A stretch of DNA of 21,452 nt, taken from contig JAYMTF010001757.1 of the NCBI GenBank assembly GCA_036897485.1, positions 1 through 21,452 of the forward strand, written 5' to 3'. Every line of letters starts with the position of its first letter. The stretch's first letter is position 1. This stretch comes from Pelargonium nanum (Eukaryota > Streptophyta > Magnoliopsida > Geraniales > Geraniaceae). Under the pieces are notes generated by a model, which was given only the letters and a program-made list of their open reading frames with translations, was not told the origin of the DNA and did no database searches. The position numbers were made by a program, and so were the translations under genes. Positions 1-10,544 of this stretch are shown here, one piece after another.

Positions 1-343
1 TGTTTGTCTTTTTTAACTATAATTCATAGAACATCAATTAAGTATTACTATTTCTTATCAGCATTTTTATCCAAACAATTAAACGGCTTCTTTTTAAAAA
101 GAGTTGAAGCACAAAACTGCTACTGAACTTTTTATGAATAAGAGCTATTTTTGAGAAGTTAACCCAAACACCCTCTAACTGTTTATGAGCTGAAAAACCA
201 GAAGCTAGGGGTACCAGCTCTTTTATTTTAGCTCATCAGCAAGTGTTCATGAACTGTATTAGACGTAACCAAACACTGAAAAGAGCTATTTTGTGCTATT
301 GAGCTTGTCTGACCAGCTCATGAGCTAATCCAGACACCCTCTT
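1..343 (-). mobile_element. Degenerate hAT-like MITE copies, probably two in tandem or nested
   Basis: Read on the minus strand, two blocks begin with nearly the same terminus, GAGGGTGTCTGG near 343 and GAGGGTGTTTGG near 176. Each is followed by AGCTC-rich, A/T-rich sequence. The block starting near 343 also contains the perfect palindrome AGCTCATGAGCT (about 318-329) and a GCTGGTACCCC segment. This layout resembles the common plant non-autonomous hAT-type MITEs with GGGTGTTTGG ends; that is family knowledge recalled, not a database match. The far ends are missing or diverged and no clean 8-bp target duplication is visible. The copy at lower coordinates runs off the window. Confidence 0.5.
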
Positions 344-461
344 AATTGTTTTTTAACCATAAAATAGTGCTTATGTGGCATAATAATGTTGATGTAGATT
401 TTTTGAATGAATAAAGTGTACTATAGTACATAATTTAAACATTTTTAGAAATGAATAATTG

Positions 462-557
462 CAACCACTAAGGGTGGCGCAGTTGGTTATTTTAGCTGTG
501 TGAATGGGATGAGGTCTCAGGATCGATCCACACTCAACACAACAAACACTATTGTAT
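462..557 (+). mobile_element. Short tRNA-derived SINE-like element
   Basis: A box A-like motif TGGCGCAGTTGG (about 476-487) is followed by a box B-like motif GGATCGATCC within GAGGTCTCAGGATCGATCC. This is the internal RNA polymerase III promoter layout of plant tRNA-derived SINEs. The element is flanked by a possible 8-bp direct repeat AATAATTG at 454-461 and 558-565, which would be the target-site duplication. At about 96 bp it is short for a SINE and has no obvious A or T tail, so it may be truncated or a tRNA pseudogene. Confidence 0.55.
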
Positions 558-565
558 AATAATTG

Positions 566-1211
566 AATATTTTTATATAAAAACTTTCTCATCAAGCACA
601 TAACTATATGAGGTTTTGACCGTTTTAACAAGTTACAAAACGTTTATATAACTTGCATCATTACTAATTGTGTTATGTTTTTAAAGTCATCAGTCAACAC
701 AAAATTTAAAGAAAACCGGCACATTTGTCCGCTCCATAATAAGCTATTTTATTCATGAATTATAATGTATATCATTCTAAATTCTCATGTACGGAGAGCT
801 TGTCAGGTCTTTATTTGCAAATAATATTGTTAATGTAACCTTCCCAAGTCCCAACCAACATAACTAAGAAACATGACAAACTCTGCAGTATATTTAATTT
901 AGGAAAAACCAAATAAGTAGGAGATAGAAAGTTTCCTTTCTACCTCCAAAATATCCACCACAAAATTCTTCAACTTTCTGACACACTAGACCAAATTCTG
1001 AACATTTATAATAGTGTAATGACATTGATATACAAGACTGGATACGTTATGTGTAACCTAAAGTCAGTTCTTTACAATTAGGCAATCAGGTTGAGGAAGA
1101 GAATAAGTGGGAAATAGGGTGTGAGTAAACAATATCACAATAAGGGCCATACACAATAGCTATTGATTGTTGAGCAGAAAGATCATCCACCAAAACCGCA
1201 TTAGTTCACTA
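566..1211 (-). other. MAP70 3' untranslated region and downstream spacer
   Basis: No gene is supported here. The part next to 1211 should be the 3' untranslated region of the MAP70 gene. A minus-strand AATAAA near 811-816 is the only clear poly(A)-signal candidate I noticed and is far from the stop codon, so the transcript end is not fixed by sequence. Confidence 0.4.
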
Positions 1212-4200
1212 TCAGTTCCGTCCATTCCTGAAAGACAAACCAAAACCTATTTAGTATACGCAGAGCAGCGAGGTATGTTTAATACAACAAGTATGTGAAT
1301 TTTCCACCAGGAACGATCAGTTTTCAACATAACCCGATATGCCCGTTTAGACACAGCCAGTCCGTTTTCAGCTTCACCATCTAACCCAGTTCTCACAGAA
1401 AAGCTGAGACTACTGGAAGCATATAGAACTTACTACAATGAACTAATCATATATATATATAACTACGAACCATATTCCACACCGCATGCTTTCATATCTT
1501 AATGAAGTCCTAGCATTTACTTATCCGATTATTACTACCTTCTATCTAAGCAAACTTGAATTTCTTTTGTCCAATCCCCTCCCGGCTTCCGCCATATCCC
1601 CAAAGAAAATGCAAAGCATGATGCAGATAATAGCACATAGCACACCCAATTCCAATGTGTTACAGGCTGAATTGTACGTAAGTAAAGAAACTTCACCTAG
1701 CAGAAAGTGAGAGAGTTACTGCCCCCCTGGGAGCGCTGATACGCCGTGTCCGCTGATCATGGTCTTTGCAAACGCGCATTGCAGCTACCTCCTTTTCCAT
1801 GGAAGCTACTTCTCTGCGCATTTTTTTGGCCTCAACATCCATGGCTTTGTTCAAAGTATCCACCTTCTTGGCCAACATCTGCTTAAATTGCAAATTAGCA
1901 TAATAAATTACAAGCAAAGAGAAAGTCGAATGGTTGAGATAATCAAATACACAGACAAGTTTGTCCACCTCCTAACAAAAAAATAATGGAAGACGAACAA
2001 GAAGCCAGACTGTCAAACCTCAATGGCGTCGTCCTTGTCCTTGAGGCTTTGATCTTTTTCATGGCAAGCTTTTCTCAGTGCTATAACTTCTTTCTGTATC
2101 ATATCATACACCATACCGGAAACATAATCTTCATTTTCAGATTTTGTTTTGTCTGTTGGAGGCCCATCTGTGCACTCCTCGCGCGGAACAAATGCCTCAC
2201 CACGAACGGTCTGATCAGTGATACCAATGGCTGCAATATTTTTCTCAACAGCACTAGATATCATTTTCCCTCTATCTAGTGATCTACTGCCCCCATCAAA
2301 TGATCTCGATGACATCTTGGTATGCTTTAATAATGCGCTAGCATTGTTGGACCGAAGGGAACCAGATTGCGGTGCTCTCCTTGAAAGGTAGCCATTAGAT
2401 GATAATGTGGAGAAATTCTCTGCTCCACCAAGAGACTGGCGCCTTGCAGGTCCATTACTAATACATCTTCCTTCTATGGCACCACGGGAATTACCAATAG
2501 ATCCTTTAAGGCGGTCCTCCAGAACCTTGAACCTTAATTGGAATTTTTCCTACAAAAATCAATGTACGGGTATTTAGTATCAGTCATTAAACAGGCAACA
2601 ATAGCAGGGAATGACACTAAATAGGTAAACCTACTTTCATTTGTGCTTCTGCCTTTGCTGTGCGCTCAGCTACTGCTAACTTATCACGAAGCTGTTGCAT
2701 TTCTCCCTAGAAAATAACACGGAAAACTAATTAAACTCTGTATACAAAATGTATACCAAGAGGCTATTTCCAACAGTAGCGTTTCCACAATTTTGATTCC
2801 ATTTATACACTCAATACGGCATAATAGCAACATATGAATATAAACAAACTAAGAACAAAGCTAAATTAATAAAGAATCCACCAGGGATCCAATTAGTTTA
2901 AACTTATGTTATGACTGATACTACCTAATGATAGATCAGCAAACTTTTCAGTGAATTGATACAATAAAGTTGCTGATAAGTCATAACATGCCTGAAAAAA
3001 TCTCCTTTCTTCCAACCATTGCTTTACAGGCATAACTTTGTCATTGCCATCTTTCCACTCATTTGCAACTACAGTGGCAACTCGATTTGCAGTAACCTTC
3101 GCACGAGCTACCTCCCGTTCCAATGTTTTTTTCTCCTCCTATTCAAGCTTTGAAAGTCAGCAGCAGTTTAAGGGCAAGTATAGTTTAAAGTCAGACTAGA
3201 ATAACATTTATTACATTCATCTCTTGCACTTTTCGCTGGAAATCACGCACGGCATTGGCAGCTGCCCCACCAGCTAAAACAGCCTCCTCAAGCTCACGAA
3301 CAGTTTGAGTAAGCTTTTCAACTTCAGCAACCTTTTGACGATGCATCTTGTCCAGAATCTTGTTCTCTTCCTGATATGTGAGAAAGGTATGTCAAACAGA
3401 GCTCCTCACTGTTGGCCCAAGGTACACGCCAACATTTTCATTGATTATTTAGAAGACAGACAAACCTGGCATATTTCAATCTGCTTCGTTAAATCTTGGT
3501 TCTTGTTTTGCAGATCATCAACCAAGGACGCCTTTATCAAAGCCATCTGAACAGTTCTCTCAGCCTCAAGTAGAGCAGCCTCCTTAGATTTAGTAAGCCT
3601 GTCAAGTGCTCTATTATCATCCTGCAATTTTGCAGCCTGACAAACCAAGCAACACCCATATGTAGAAACTATCAACCTTCAGAACTCTTGATCATACAGA
3701 AAACATTACGCCCATGTCAATGTTTCATATCTCCAATCCACACGTAGGATTCTAAATCTTACAATTAGTGGAATCAAGGAAATGTGATCTAAGTATCTAT
3801 GAGTATGAGAGCAATAATTACTATTGAAGGAACTTAAACATTGCCAAGTAAAGTTTTAAAATTTACCTCCAGCCTGGCCATCTTAAGCTCTGCCTCCAAT
3901 GGAGCAATGATGGCCTCAATTGGAGGCATTTCATCATCTTTCTGGGCCGCATGGACTCTTCTAAGAGTGGCTTCTGCAGCAAATTGTGCAGCCAATGCTG
4001 CTTTTTTCTCGTCATTTATCTTCTTAACTTCAAGGTTCTGGAAATCACAATAAATCGTTATTGCAAACACAAAACGACTCCCCAGGTGGCTACAGAAAAA
4101 AAAAAAAAAAAAAACCTAAATCACCCAACGGGGACAATTTCTACCTTGCTTTCCAAGAGAGCTTCAGTTGCTTTAAGTTTTCCATCCACTTTGTTTAGCT

Positions 4201-6094
4201 CATCTGTGAGCTGCAATTATCATGAAAAATAATGTAAAGGTTGGGGGGAAAAGACAAGAAAAGTAAAAGGCAGCCACAGTGAGTTGGTAAAAAATGAAAG
4301 TATCCTTTGCACTTCCAGTTCAATAACAAATAATTTTGATCAGCTATATAAAGAACCTAACATACTTTTAGATCACCCGACAGTGTTGAAAAGATTTAAC
4401 TCAAGACTGAAGTGTATAGTTCACAAAATTTTCAACATAATATGATAGAATGTCAATCAATCAGTGCATGTCCTCTAACTTTATATCACTGTTTGATCTG
4501 TAAAATTATTTTCAAAATTATATTAAAAATGCTTCCTCATAAAAATAACAAAAGGTACATGAAGTTGAAAAAATAAATCTTATCTAAACAATGGATTTAA
4601 AGAGATGATGCTAGATGTTAAAGGTTCAATCTGTGCAGCAAGGCATAAAATAGCTTCAAGGACATCAAGTAACACTGAAGCCATGTATTTGATGGCATCT
4701 AAGTTCATGGACATGAGTGACATAAAAATAAGTGTTTTTTTTTCTCTTCACATTTTTGCTTAAATTATTTCCAATATAAGCAAATCACTGTTGACCATAT
4801 AATGTCAAAAATGAGGGCATCTATATCTAATTGTACAATAGCACTACTTCAACTATGCTACTTGGCTTGGAGTTATTATCATTGAAGAAAGTGTAGTAGT
4901 GGCACGAACGAGAGTTACAAACTCATCTCTATTCAACATACCACACCATTGATGATCCTATATAAGCAAACAAACTTTTGAGTTGATATTTAACAAGTCA
5001 TACCTCTTCAACAGCCTTCTCTTTCAGACGTTCTGAATTCCTCAAGGACTTGATTTCTGCAAGTGCATCACCAAGTTCCCTATCTTTATCTGTAGTCATA
5101 ATACACAAGATATCCAATCAAATTCACATGACGCCAGAGTTTTGAATCATTTTACCCAATTGAAAAGACTACTCCACGCTCTGTGCATTAATTGAACTTT
5201 GTTTCTATTATGATGGAAAATAGTACTATGAACTACATAAAGTATTGGTTAGGTACTCCTTTTTGCCATGCAGAAACTGAACCAAATACACGGAAAATCA
5301 AACGCGGACATCATATAATTTGATAAAACCTCACCGGAAAATGTCAATTGGTTATAAAGAGGAGCTGAAGAGAAAAAAAAAACTTCATAGCCGGAATATT
5401 CTCTTTCAACTGTTTTTGTAACAATGACCCTTCTTCCAAAATTTCCAGACGAGTATTGTTTTAGAGTAAATAAACTTTATAAGATGAGCCTAAAAAATAA
5501 AGATCTCAATCTTGAATACATTGTGCATAAACTATATATATTTAATGTGTTATGGGAAAATTATCACATAAAAAAAATAACACTGCAATTGTATCATAAA
5601 TTATGCCATCAGAAAGATTCTAAATCACACCCAACAAATCAGAACCTGATCAAACAATTAGAAAGAAGTTTTCTCAAAAAGTGATTAGGCAATAATAGAA
5701 AAAAAGGTCAACCAAGACTCCAATTAACTTCTAATATTACAATCCGCAAACAGAATCTATAAGACATGATGCAGCATTTCTCTTTGGCTAACTTGTAGGC
5801 AAGAAGGCGAGCTCAAACCTGATTTTCAAATCAAGAGAAAATTACAGTGGAGCTGAAACAGAAGCAACAAGAGAATAGAGGACAAACAGAAAATTAATGA
5901 CCTCGGAGGTCGTTGTCGAGGCGATTGAGCTCGACACGGACTGGATCGGAGCCGTGGAGGAGGGTGATGATGTCATCAACCTCGGAAGCGGCTCGTGAAA
6001 TGGCAGCGGCGGTAGGCTTCTTGCGAGACCTGAAGGAAGCCGAGGAGGTGAGCGAGGCCGGAGACTCGCCGTTGCTAATGTAGTTGCTGGCCAT
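1212..6094 (-). CDS. MAP70: Microtubule-associated protein 70 (MAP70 family), 11 coding exons
   Basis: MAP70 proteins are plant-specific coiled-coil proteins that bind cortical microtubules and act in cell shape and secondary wall patterning. Coding exons, 5' to 3': 6094-5902, 5089-5004, 4210-4145, 4037-3867, 3636-3466, 3370-3215, 3138-2992, 2706-2635, 2549-2019, 1878-1697, 1227-1212. They join in frame to 596 residues, close to the family's usual 600-630. The N-terminus (1-45) is Ser/Ala/Arg-rich; a heptad-rich coiled coil follows from about 48 to 375, with family motifs LHGSDPVRVELNRL (46-59), DDEMPPIEAIIAPLEAEL (about 150) and WLEERRFFQ (322-330). Residues 380-500 are Ser/Arg-rich and low complexity, and a second coiled coil spans about 505-575. 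The ATG at 6094 is the first one in frame; codons upstream are in frame but lack an ATG. Seven internal exons (3-9) are phase 0 at both ends. The intron after residue 330 has a GC donor. The family call is firm; which paralogue it is cannot be decided. Confidence 0.93.
1228..1696 (-). other. Last MAP70 intron, next to a 16-nt terminal coding segment
   Basis: Exon 10 ends at a strong donor GCTAG|GTGAAG (1697/1696), and a pyrimidine-rich acceptor GTCTTTCAG|G lies at 1228/1227. Splicing adds N-G-R-N before the stop TGA at 1214-1212. If the intron is kept, translation stops at once at the TGA in 1695-1693, four residues earlier. Both forms are nearly full length. Splicing is inferred from site strength. 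Confidence 0.65.
2707..2991 (-). other. GC-AG intron of MAP70
   Basis: The donor after ...RRFFQ reads CAG|GCATGT and the acceptor reads TTTTCTAG|GGA. Joining there restores the family sequence RRFFQGEMQQLRDK. The nearest GT (four bases further in) would add four bases and shift the frame, so a GC donor is the only choice that keeps the protein intact. Confidence 0.82.
4096..4114. repeat. Poly(A) run of 19 in a MAP70 intron
   Basis: This is a mononucleotide tract on the plus strand, a T run in the transcript, inside the intron between exons 3 and 4. It is likely to vary in length and does not touch the splice sites. Confidence 0.9.
4211..5003 (-). other. Large MAP70 intron 2
   Basis: This 793-nt AT-rich intron separates exons 2 and 3. 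I see no coding potential, element termini or long inverted repeat in it. Confidence 0.8.
5090..5901 (-). other. Large MAP70 intron 1
   Basis: This 812-nt intron has donor CGAG|GTCATT and acceptor GACTACAG|AT. A plus-strand open frame at 5424-5684 lies wholly inside it, is Lys/Leu/Asn-rich and low in complexity, and shows no recognisable domain, so I treat it as chance. Confidence 0.8.
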
Positions 6095-6304
6095 CCGAGA
6101 TCTGGCGCTACTCAGCTCATACAAGCTTCCCGTAAACCCTAGAAATCACGAGAACGATAATACAGAGAGAATTTGAGGAGTTGATAAAATGACAAATGTG
6201 AATGCTCTCTCTGTGTCTGAGACGAAGTAGAAGAAGAAGAAGAAGAAAAGAGGAGAGAGAAAGGTGTGATTAAGGAGGGGTTTAGGCGGGGGTTTATTTA
6301 AAGC
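6095..6304 (-). promoter_or_regulatory. MAP70 leader and core promoter
   Basis: On the minus strand a TATA-like TTTAAATAAAC lies near 6293-6303. It is followed about 30 nt later by a CT-rich leader that includes a TTC/TCT microsatellite (plus-strand GAA repeat, about 6229-6249). A start of transcription near 6265 would give a leader of about 170 nt. CT-rich tracts near the start are typical of plant leaders. The transcription start is inferred. Confidence 0.5.
6112..6120 (-). promoter_or_regulatory. Minimal upstream ORF (AUG AGC UGA) in the MAP70 leader
   Basis: The leader carries ATG AGC TGA, a two-codon reading frame. Its stop lies 17 nt before the MAP70 start at 6094. It is in a different frame from the main ORF. 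Confidence 0.6.
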
Positions 6305-8785
6305 TGTGGTCAATTAAAAACATTAATTGAGAATTATATGCTGTGTACGCGTTTAAGATGCACCAGCGTGGGTGGGACCAAGATTTGTTTATGATTAGAT
6401 TGGACCATAATTATGCATTTAGTGAGCTGATTAGATAATTTTTTTGTTTTACTTACTCTTTTTAAGTACAAAAATGAAAATCGAATGGTTATTAAGCGGG
6501 CAGTGGGACCCATGTTGTGGGGTCCTCTGTATCAACGGCTACAGCTCTTTTCGGATTCAATGTCCATCATCTGAGCCAGTAGTGGTCCTTGCGCACGCCC
6601 AGAATTTACCGTTGAAGCAAGCTGTTGGTTCAAAAAAACCGGTTCAGACCAACCCCAATAAATTCGACTCAGTCTCTCGTAATGTTTTTATATATATTAA
6701 CTAACACTCATACTCATTCCAATGAATTTGTAGGCACAGAGCGTCCACCCGTATTTATTTATTTTGCGTCGTAGCTTAGAGTCTTAGTCAATAAATCATA
6801 GTTGAGGTTTCGAAAACTGTATAAATTTTAAGCTAAAAGATGCTTTAGAACAGTTGAGGTGCTTGAAGCATTCAAAAGTGGAGTTTTCTAACATTATAAA
6901 CGGGTTCCAATAATCAACTTAGTAAATGAATATGTCGCATAATCTAGTTAAAGTAAGTGCTAATCATTAACAAATGACAATTCCAAAACATTGTATACAC
7001 GTATAGAGAGAGATGAGTCAAAATGCATTGAATCAAGATCCATTGGGAATTGGAATTTGAATCCAACCATCAAGAAGAAGTAAAAAACACAATAAATGAA
7101 CCCATATAGTGATGATGATGATGAGAAATGAAAGGTGGAAGTGGGAAGCTTGGGGAAAGGGGAAGGAATAAATTTGTATCTACACCACCGAGCATATTAA
7201 TTCATCTATAAGTAGCAGTAGTAGAGTTGACAATTCGTGCATGCGTGTCACATTCATATCGCGCTAAAGTTTATATGTCTACAACACGACTCAACACATT
7301 TAACACGCTAACCATACAAGCCGTGTTGATGCGACATGACTGACATAAACACGATCCAACACATTTTACACAACAATGAACACGAACCCACTAATTTCGT
7401 GTCGTGTTTACGATACAGAATAAAACTAAATAGTTGGTAATAAAAGAGTGCAAAGGAGAGGAAGGGGTGGGAGTGGGACATGGACAGGAGCACATGGCTT
7501 AGGAAGCACATGCCTTTCGGGACAAATCCTGAATCCATCTAACCATAGCTTTGCGGGTCCTTCGCATACATCGCAAATCTGATCACCTCATCAATTCATC
7601 ATCCCACTTTAGGCCCACCCGTGCATCCATGACACGACTGGATTCCCAAATTATTATACAATATCTGCTTTTTTGGACACCACATGGATACAATACAAGT
7701 AACTAAATAGTAGTATTGTAACCTGCAAGGTTGTCCCATGTTCCAGCTGTGACCTTTTCTTCATCAACACATATCGGATCAGCTGATGATATCTCATCCT
7801 TGCCTTCACAGTCACACCCACAAAAGTACACAAAGCAGATGAGTTAAAAAGATTCAGGCGCTTAACAGTAATCGAATCATAATACATCCGATCTACTCAC
7901 GAATCACATTTATGTTGGCAAAAACTAATGCATCTTTACTGTTACTAATCTAACACAACTCTCGAAACATCATCATCACCGGTGATCGTGAAGCCCCGAA
8001 GCAAAGGTTGGTAGGTTCATCACCAATGAGTAATGGCAGCCTAATACGCTAAATATGATAGTGTTGCCACTACCGGTCGCATTTTAATTCCACTTTACGA
8101 AAAGCTGAAATGTAAATAATAACTGCCATATCCATTAACAGGACCACTATTGGGTACAGTATGTATGTATGTATTCACCATGCTTCAAGTAAAAGCATAG
8201 CCAGTTGGCTAAAGCAAAAATAACAAAAGACAGCAGCCTCAAACCTGAACCATACATGGCAACATTACAAGGATCAATTCACATTTCCCAGAAAAGCAAG
8301 TGGGGAATAGTGGTTGAAAATCCGAAAAGGGCTTTGTTTTGAAATTATATTTGAATTTGAAAGGGTATTCAAGAAGTTGCTTTTTTTTTAAATTGCATAA
8401 GAAACAGAAAAGGAAAATATTATGTTATATACCTGCTGAAATGTTAAAGACAAAATGGGATTCCCCCCTCCCCCCAGTCATAAATATATCTAAACAAGTT
8501 TACACCCACTCACAAAATTGACCTTTCACTCATTAGGTACCTCATATATTAGCCCACAAAAATGTAGAAGAAGAAGCAACTTTCACAGTAAAAATAAAGA
8601 TGACTTCTTGCAAATCTTTAGAGAACAGTCTACAACAATATCAATCTAATTTATGCAATTTATCATTCAGATAATCCAAAGGTTTTTTATAACTTCTTAT
8701 CGTTTTGTTTCCCTTGTTTCTCAAATATCTGCAACCTCATACAACATAAACATCAATTGTCCAGGAGTCTACCTCAGTGACCCTT
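6305..8785. other. Gene-poor spacer between MAP70 and the small membrane protein gene
   Basis: I see no supported gene. It holds the upstream region of MAP70, an ACACG-rich degenerate repeat, a short GTAT microsatellite (about 8159-8174), and next to 8785 the 3' untranslated region of the small membrane protein gene. The open frames in it are short and have no recognisable composition. Confidence 0.6.
7218..7425. repeat. ACACG/CGTGT-rich degenerate repeat
   Basis: The stretch holds many scattered copies of ACACG, AACAC and CGTGT, including AACACGACTC, TAACACGC, AAACACGATCC and CGTGTCGTGTTTACG. The density contrasts with the AT-rich surroundings and resembles decayed dispersed repeats of plant genomes. 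I cannot place it in a named family and see no termini. Confidence 0.45.
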
Positions 8786-9675
8786 TTATGTTGACGAAGA
8801 AACCTTTGCTAAACCAGCTTCACGTTCCCGACGACGATGTTCTCTCTGGAACAAACCAAATATAAGCAATATAAAAATATATATATAACGAGAGAATGAG
8901 CAAAACATGGCACAAAAAACAATTAGTAACAGGTAGACATACTTCAAACAAGAAAACTGAAGAACTGATCAAGTGGAGTCTACAAAGAACGTGAAAAAGG
9001 GTGGCCTTGACATAGTAGTAAAGTGAAGAGAATATAACTGCAAGGTAAAGAGATAGCTGACGAAGTAGCAGCACTTCACTAATTCAACAATCACATTAAG
9101 TGCAAAATTCTCACTTGATCTCTCAGCACGGAGAATTGCTTATGCACTTATTTAGCACAGTTGGCATATTAGAATCCTAAATAAATACATAAATAAAAAG
9201 AGCACTTCTGAAACGCTACAATGAATTATTTCAAAGGATAAATTAAGGCATTTTCAGATAAAAGACCTCTAGCACCGTCTTACGGGCATTTTCATTTTCA
9301 GACATTCTGAAAATCATCGAGAGAGAAGAGATGCTATGTAAGGATGGACATTGTCTTAACATGCCACTGATTTGGATTTCTTTTGGCAAAGCCATAACAT
9401 GGCGTTGCTTGATCAAATATTATGCCATTTGTTTTCAGCTGTCATAACTTTGTCGACTGACACAAAGAAAATGACAAGAAGCAGTAAAAATATAAAGCAA
9501 CAAAATAAAACATGCACTCCAATTAGAGAAAGGAAAAATAAAACAGGCATACCCTTCTTTCCCAGTAGGGATGGAAACACACATAGTCATAGACTGGAGT
9601 AATTGTCTGCACTAAAAGGAAGTTGAGTCCAGTAAACACCAAGAGTGCTGTCATAGGTCGGGTTCTATGCGGCAT
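8786..9675 (-). CDS. Small predicted single-pass membrane protein, 60 aa, two coding exons
   Basis: Coding exons are 9675-9553 and 8845-8786. They join in phase 0 across donor AAGG|GTATGC and acceptor TTGTTCCAG|AGA. The 60-residue product starts MPHRTRPM, has a hydrophobic segment at about 9-25 (ALLVFTGLNFLLV core), then ITPVYDYVCFHPYWERR, and ends in a strongly basic REHRRREREAGLAKV tail (42-56). One membrane helix with a charged tail is the simplest reading. The ATG at 9675 lies 29 nt after an acceptor TTGATTGCAG|A (exon edge 9704), so a spliced leader is likely. I believe close relatives occur across plants as uncharacterised proteins, but I do not recognise a named gene. Function and membrane are unknown. 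Confidence 0.72.
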
Positions 9676-10213
9676 TTGTTTGTCTTGCAATAACGATTTT
9701 AGCTCTGCAATCAAGAGCTGAGATCAATTATACTACATATAAAGAGATGAAAAGATAGAAAAATGTTCTTGCTACTTCTAAAATAGATGCAAGACACTTG
9801 CACACACAATAGGCCCTGAAAATCATAGTTCTAACCGATGTTTCAGATTTAGATATAATAGGCAAAATTTAGGCATTGTTGGAGTATAATTTCCTCAAAT
9901 CAAACAGCACCTCACTATAAATTTTGTTCAACCCTAAAGAGAGAGCCTCCAGAGAGTGATGAGAAAAAACAACTGAACAATAAATTGAATGGATAATGAT
10001 AAACGATAACTCAACTCCAAGCTCTGTCAACAAGATGGTGAGCAAGAAATCCAAAATTAAGCGAATAAGAAGAAGAGATGGAGAACCCCAATCGCGCCCA
10101 CAACAGCAACCTGAAGGGTGAGATAAAGAAAGAGAACGGACTGCGAAAATTGTTCTCGGAGAGGTCCAGCAAGAGAAGAATCAAATCGGAAAGAGAGAGA
10201 GAGTGGTACGGAC

Positions 10214-10320
10214 CTGCAGTAGCAGCTAATACCAGCGACGGACGGCGATAAGCAGATGCTGCGGCTGGTCAAGGAAAGAGACGAGAGAGGATAGCAGGAG
10301 AGAAAACATAAAGATTGAAG
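10214..10320 (-). promoter_or_regulatory. Probable untranslated first exon of the small membrane protein gene
   Basis: The minus strand is pyrimidine-rich here, like plant leaders, and ends in a donor CTGCAG|GTCCGT (10214/10213). That could join the acceptor at 9705/9704, 29 nt before the start codon. The 5' limit is a guess, and other donors further downstream are possible. Confidence 0.4.
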
Positions 10321-10384
10321 GTTAAGAAAGTCCATGAGATTACAAAAAAAAAAAAATGTATTTTCAATAAGTCACTTGGATCTC

Positions 10385-10510
10385 GAACCTACCCAATCAT
10401 GTTGGGCCAATCGGTTCAATCGTTTTGAATTTCTTTTGAGATCTCAAGTTCAAGTCTCCTTATTGACGATATGGGTGAGTTATTTAGGTTCAAAGGGAAA
10501 AACTATCCAT
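10385..10510 (+). mobile_element. Decayed tRNA-derived SINE-like sequence
   Basis: A box A-like TTGGGCCAATCGGTT (about 10401-10415) is followed about 40 nt later by GAGATCTCAAGTTCAAGTCTCC-type sequence (about 10439-10460). That second part resembles the GAGGTCTCAGGTTCGA box B region of plant SINEs with the C of the CG lost. No clear target duplication or tail is visible, so the limits are approximate. Confidence 0.42.
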
Positions 10511-10544
10511 GTTATATAATTCAACCGATAGGAAACAAAAATCT

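Noticed and set aside
1759..2279. Plus-strand open frames of 75 and 97 residues
   Set aside because: They lie opposite MAP70 exons 9 and 10 and are reverse-strand shadows of those exons.
5424..5684. 86-residue plus-strand open frame inside MAP70 intron 1
   Set aside because: It is AT-driven Lys/Leu/Asn/Tyr composition with no domain, on the opposite strand within an intron.
6095..6124. N-terminal extension of MAP70 reading YELSSARSR before the ATG
   Set aside because: The frame is open, but its first codon is TTG, not ATG; the ATG at 6094 is the first usable start.
8653..9074. Open frames on both strands around 8653-9074
   Set aside because: They overlap the last coding exon, intron and 3' region of the small membrane protein gene and have no independent support.
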